Below, piece by piece: positions 59,216 through 64,000 of a stretch of 64,000 bases of DNA; within the stretch, counting starts at the first letter, position 1; every line of letters starts with the position of its first letter. The DNA is from Gnetum montanum. Its lineage: Eukaryota > Streptophyta > Gnetopsida > Gnetales > Gnetaceae. The translations under genes were made by a program, and so were the position numbers. The stretch is taken from positions 1,052,166-1,116,165 of the forward strand of contig MNCI01006151.1 of the NCBI GenBank assembly GCA_015680685.1. The letters run 5' to 3'. The notes beneath the pieces are model-generated. The model did not search any database. It had not been told where the DNA came from and worked only from the letters and a program-made list of their open reading frames with translations.

Positions 59216-60770
59216 TTTTTTTATTTTTGTCAATGATGTGCATTTTTAAAAAAATATTATATTTTGAGACCCATCTTGTTTTGTTTATTTTACTAGAGCA
59301 TGAATGTGTCTAAAAAACATGCTATAAAGGAAAATTTTACCATAAAATCTCTTTACCATTTAACTAATTATTATTATTTTATGTATTTTTATTTGTTAAA
59401 AGAATTAGTTTGTAAATGGTGATAAATGTATTTGTTTTTTATTTCAAGTTATTTTGTTAGGAATTTGTTATAGGTAGTAAGTTAATTTGATGTGACATTT
59501 GTACAACATTTGTTACCATAATAGGTTAGTTTAATAATATAATAAGTTAATTTATTAGTATTACTTCGTTTTCTATAAAAATTCTCTTAATTTTTTTAAT
59601 GTTATGTTTTTAAAAATACTTTATATTTTCTAATCCAAAATTTTATGAAACTCATTTTCTAGTTGTATAAAATTAAATTTTTAGTTTTAAATAGTTAATT
59701 TAAAAATGATAAGTTATTTGATTAGAGGCATAACAAACAGAAAAATGAACCAAAGAGTTCATAATTGAAACATAAGTTAATAATTAGAATAGATATGATT
59801 ATCACACTTGATGTGACCATTATTATTATCACAAATTATGAGATCTTGGTAATAACTATAAATACCTATGTTTTCTTTAAATTGTGGATGTGAATTTCAT
59901 TTGCAATTGTACTTGTTATGAAATTTTTTTATACCATGCTTCTAAAATTTTACTTAAATATTTTCATAAAAATATTTATATTATAGATCATTTTTTCATT
60001 TATAAAAAATAAAAATAAAAATAAAAATATTTTTTTAAAAATATACTTGTAAATTAAGTACAATTAGAATTGTAACATTGGTCTCAAACTTGAATAAAAA
60101 ATCTATGTTTGATGGTAATTCATACAAAAATATAAATAAGATTCTTTCAAATAATGGTAGATCAAAAGCAACCTAATTTTCAAATATTAATAAAAATTTG
60201 TTTAAAAATAATTTATCAATATCAAAACATTTTATTATAAAGGTGCAAAATAATATCAAACTAAATATTAAAATTCTTTTTAAAAACAAAATAGTCTTAT
60301 TTTTAATTATATTATGCTGCAAGCTTTCATGAATTCTTAAATAGCCTCCATAACCTTTAATCATACTTATATAAAAATTAAATATAATAATGTTATATAT
60401 ATATATAAATATATATTTAAAAAATTTAACTATATTGTTATTTAATATCTTTCACATTTTATATTCTTTTATATTTTATAAACCTGATTCTACCATATCC
60501 ATAAGTATATTCTAGTAAGGAAAACCTCTTTTGCATTTTTAGAAAATTAGGAATAAAAATTATTTTACATTACCATTTTAAAAACAAAATAGAATATCAA
60601 CAAAACTATGTAATTTAGCTTTATATCCACTTCAGTTGAGAAATCTTTTAATTAAGGAGTCGATTATTTTATTAACATATGCAATTACAATCGGCTAACA
60701 CATTTTTAAATAATCATCCATTTTTCTTCCTAAGCTTGTATTAGAGCATTATTATCAATGACCTTCCTAA
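59216..60770 (-). repeat. Inverted arm of repeat unit X
   Basis: The reverse complement aligns with 46740-48500: for example GGTCATTGATAATAATG near 60750 (against 46749), GGTTATGGAGGCTAT near 60350 (against 47318), and GAAAATTTTACCATAAAATC near 59330 (against 48390 inverted). Together with 48815-48855 and 56457-57960 it makes arms of more than 1 kb around the helicase relic. It ends abruptly at element E. Confidence 0.6.
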
Positions 60771-60892
60771 GATTTTTTAAATTTTCTTTTCTAATATGAG
60801 CTCTAACCTCCTAGCTTTCTCAAGCCATAACTTGATTGTTATTGCTTCGATTTTCGTGCTTTTTGAACCTATTTGATCATGGAGTGCTCAAC

Positions 60893-60906
60893 TTAGTCAT
60901 GGAGGA
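60893..60906 (+). other. PPT-like motif in the extra-ORF leader (element E)
   Basis: TTAGTCATGGAGGA, at the same place as 4433-4446 in element 1. Confidence 0.5.
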
Positions 60907-60970
60907 TGCTAATTAGGAAAATCTAAGCCATATTTTCAAAAAATTCTAACACTTGAAAGGTATTTTAAGG

Positions 60971-61265
60971 GTAAGTATGAAGAGATAGCTGAAATTTTTA
61001 AACAATAATCATACATATCAATGTCAAAACACTCAATTCATGTTCTTAAAGAACCATAACCATCATCATGAGCCATACATAAGAACAAATTAGACAACTA
61101 TCAAGGATTATAAAAAGATTAACACCTATGGGTTACATTTTGCAAAAATTTTCTCTCTATGATCATAAACTAAGAACTTAATGAGACTAAGTTTATGAGT
61201 AAGGTATGAAACTATTAAGAATAAATGTGAATACCTTAGTAGTTTTTAATCCTTAATGATTGTAG
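60971..61265 (+). other. Putative leader intron of the extra ORF (element E)
   Basis: AAGG|GTAAGTAT is a near-ideal plant donor and GATTGTAG|ATG an ideal acceptor; 295 nt lie between. This is the best-preserved of the three copies. Confidence 0.55.
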
Positions 61266-64000
61266 ATGGTCTCAAGAATAGGAGGAGCACAATGAGGACC
61301 TTTACAAGGAGCAAGAAAATGACCAAGAGGCCATGGTAGAGGCTGAACTGAAGAACAAGAACTAGAACACAAAGAGTAGGAAGCCCAATTGTTCAACATT
61401 CATCAAAATACTCCTACTATAGGATGATCAGCCCAAGGAAAGATAAAAGAACCATAAGTACCAGGACAATGCCTCACATTGTCACAATACTACCTCTACA
61501 CCATTCAAGAAAGATCCATCTTAACCATAGTCATTGTGGAGATGAACTCTGATCCATTTATGGAATTTGTTTCTAAAGCTGTAAGGATGCAACTCCAAGT
61601 GTCATCACTATGGCCCATACTTTCAAAAAATGGTGAATGGTACCCTAGAGAGACTTATCATTTTTGGCACAACAAAGAAGAGGAAACTACTGTCAAAATT
61701 AGAGGAATCTCATTGCTATTCTCAATCAAGGCAATTGTAGAAGCTCTAAAAATACCCAATGAAGGAGCAAGGTTAACACATCTATTTACCTAATCTAATC
61801 CTAAAACTAGAAAGCTAGGCTAAAATAGGCTTATGGTAAAGAAGATAAGGGCTATAATGAACTAATTCTGGAAGAGTGAATATATTTCAAAATTGGCACT
61901 TATCACCTATTCCCAACAAAAGGACTCAATTGACTATCAACTTATGTGGCTAGAGGTAGTGTGATTTTGATGGGCAAATACAATGCAAATCTTGCAGAAC
62001 TATACTTCATGGAAATACAAAGGTTTTTTGAAGAAATAAAGGTAAGAAAGCCAATACTTCCATTTCCTTACCTTATTAAGAAGTTATGCAAGTGAGATGG
62101 AATCCCAGGATACACCAATGACATGCCCAAGAAAGCCCAAAATGTTTCATATGCTAAGTTTCTCAAGCTAGAATCACGAAGGAAAGACCATGGTGAGGAG
62201 AAAGAGCAAGAACAAGAACAAGAGAAACAACAACAATAATAGTAAGCAAAGCCTAATGGCCAATAGCAACAACAACAATAGCAAGTTCCACTACCATAAC
62301 CATAAGATTACCAACCTTTGATGAGTCATCTACAATAGATTGTAGAAATAACCAACTAGGGAATGAGGGAAGAGTAAAATTTATACAAAGTTATTAATAG
62401 CACCATCAGACCCATAGTTTGAGTCAATCTAGCAAGTGAATAGATTTCATTGTAGTTAGAAGGAAAGGTATAATGGTCAGAATAGGTCCTTGGGAATGCT
62501 GCATCATTCCAAGTGGTGTTAGAGACTAAAGAAGGAGCCATAGTAGTCTTAATGAAGCATCAAGATGTAGCAGGAGTAGTAGAGGTGATCACCGATCACA
62601 TCAAGGAATCTTTCAATGTACTTGTTGTACCACCAATGGATCTAACTAGATCCAAAGATGCTCAAATGCTGGCTGAAACCTCAGTGACTCCTACAAACCA
62701 TGAAGATGTGTTTGATAGACTACTACAAATTGGACAAGTCATGAAAACATTTTTTAACATCCCCAATGATGTCATTGTAGTATAGTCTAAGCTCATTACT
62801 ACAAAGGAAAATTTGGTCATGGAAGAAACCTTGGCATAGAATGTAGAGGTCAAATTCTAAAACTATAAGAAGAACGTGTAGCCCTAAGAGCTAAATGAGG
62901 AGATCCTATGTAATTCATTATATTTGACCAGATTGAGTACTTCAAAATAGAGTAGATAAGTAGCTTGATCAAGAAAAATAAATAGTTGGCAATTGAGAAG
63001 GAGAAAGTGGTATGAAATGCCTCTATAGCTAAAGCACATATGTATGCACATGTGAAGGTACTTACCATAGTACAGGAGAAAAATAAACAACTTGTTGTTA
63101 ACAACATGATGTTCACCATAGTGGAAAAGTAGAAAAATATCTTAGGAGAGAGTATCCACCAATTGAGAGAATAGTTGGTAAGGATCAACCAAGATATGAG
63201 CCACCTTGCAAGAGAAATTAGAGCCCTCTCTATGGAGGAGGTACATACCATTCGATAAAAATCAGCCATTGAAAGTAGCATGTGGTAAAACGAGGTAAAA
63301 AAACATGAGAGGCTTAAGGAACACTTTCATGACTAGGTGGGCATGTACAAATAGATAAATGAGAAAGAAATCCATATGGAAAAGACTAGAATTAGTATAC
63401 TTTTAGCACAAAATCTTAATTGGCAACCCATCTTGGATAGTTATGCCCTTGTCCACCAAACGATACTAAAAAAAAAGACCCATAGATTGAAGATTAGAAT
63501 GAGTACATGGGGTTAGCTAACCTACATTATGATAACTTGGCCATGGTGATAACAAGCCTGCCTAGAAATGAGTTAGAACAACAAATAGCAGCCACATATG
63601 CACTATATGAGAAAGAGTTTGTAGATCATAAAGATGCCTTGTAGAAACTTCAAGTAGCAAACTCTAAATTGGAAGTACTAAAGACTAGCTATCATAGGAA
63701 AAAAAAGATGTAGTAGCAAACCTGGCTAGAAGATTATTGAGCTACCATGAACTTTGTGAAAAGACCAAAGCATTTGAAGAAGAAGGAAGGCAATTTGCAA
63801 CCTGGTACATCCAAGTAAATCAAATGTTTCCATAGCTACCATTCCCATGGAACATGCCAACTCCATCAAACATTGGTTCATTAGCATGGATAGTTCACAA
63901 TCCTAAAATGGAAGAAGAAAAAATTTTGGGACTCCTAAATTGATATAGATTCCAGAAGCATGACAACAAGGAGAAGCAACTAATTAAAGAGCCATTGCCA
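61266..64000 (+). pseudogene. Extra 3' ORF (aORF) of element E, 3' end cut by window
   Basis: It starts at ATG 61266 (MVSRIGGAQ). The open stretch 61479-61793 gives EWYPRETYHFWHNKEEETTV and IRGISLLFSIKAIVEALKIP, the first part of the PF20167-like domain. LPFPYLIKKLCK lies at about 62059-62094. The open piece 62513-62785 holds VAGVVEVITDHIKESFNVLV. A coiled coil follows (about 62800-63480), then NLHYDNLAMVITSLPRNELE (63517-63578), NLARRLLSYHELCE (63719-63760) and LPFPWNMPTPSNIGSLAW (63837-63890). The last residues, EKQLIKEPLP, correspond to the final 10 or so codons of the C copy, so almost the entire 915-codon ORF is present. Frames shift several times. Confidence 0.72.

Larger units (their letters stand above)
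60771..64000 (+). mobile_element. Element E: Athila-like element starting in the aORF leader, continues past window
   Basis: It begins in the extra-ORF leader (equivalent to about 4320 of element 1) with no promoter, spacer or pol before it. It then holds the PPT-like motif, leader intron and almost the whole extra ORF. The abrupt start against X means a 5' truncation or rearrangement. A 3' LTR is expected about 200 bp beyond the window. Confidence 0.75.

Noticed and set aside
62850-63281. 143-codon - strand frame opposite element E
   Set aside because: It is antisense to the coiled-coil part of the aORF; the Leu/Phe/Ser composition is the reverse reading of Lys/Glu-rich codons.

Overview
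This window is repeat-only DNA from a plant nuclear genome, probably a large one. It is AT-rich. Every coding region I can recognise belongs to a transposable element and is broken by in-frame TAG, TGA and TAA codons. Many of these stops sit where CAG/CAA (Gln), TGG (Trp) or CGA (Arg) would be expected, the pattern left by deamination of methylated cytosine in long-silenced elements. I see no intact host gene, no tRNA or rRNA gene and no CRISPR array.

Layout. (1) 1-8545, + strand: the 3' two-thirds of a large Ty3/gypsy element ('element 1'): pol, spacer, internal promoter, a long extra ORF and the 3' LTR. (2) 8546-10789: unassigned AT-rich DNA. (3) 10790 to about 21756, + strand: a second relative ('element A') with 5' LTR, tRNA-Asp-type primer site, gag, protease, a deleted RT, integrase, spacer, internal promoter and extra ORF; its 3' end is lost. 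(4) About 21757-42243, - strand: a third relative ('element C') with both LTRs, gag-pol and the extra ORF. It is split by a younger insertion, 'element G' (26783-34100, - strand, target duplication CTTAC). G keeps both LTRs, a primer site and a single-frame gag-protease, but has no RT, integrase or extra ORF. (5) 42244-48860: AT-rich DNA with small tandem repeats and an old repeat unit X. (6) 48861-56451, + strand: 'element F', a chromodomain-bearing Ty3/gypsy element with a tRNA-iMet-type primer site and target duplication TTAGT. It is inserted in X and carries a solo LTR (52378-53200, target duplication ATGGG) of the element-G family. (7) 56452-60770: the rest of X, with a PIF1-like helicase relic and an inverted arm. 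(8) 60771-64000, + strand: 'element E', starting abruptly in the leader of the extra ORF and running off the window.

The most interesting content is the repeated design of elements 1, A, C and E. They look Athila-like: a primer site matching the tRNA-Asp 3' end, an Athila-type protease-RT junction, and a long 3' ORF after pol. The 3' ORF ('aORF', about 915 codons) is present in four diverged copies. It has an N-terminal region resembling the 'putative plant transposon protein' domain (PF20167-type, by memory of the family), a long coiled coil and a conserved C-terminal block. In elements 1 and C it has its own promoter region, which repeats the palindromic motif of that element's LTR; A shows the same with a different motif. 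An apparent leader intron ends exactly at the aORF ATG in elements 1, C and E. Copies of the polypurine motif AGTCATGGGGG recur at the end of pol and in the leader as well as beside the 3' LTR. All domain names rest on reading translations by eye; no database search was run.
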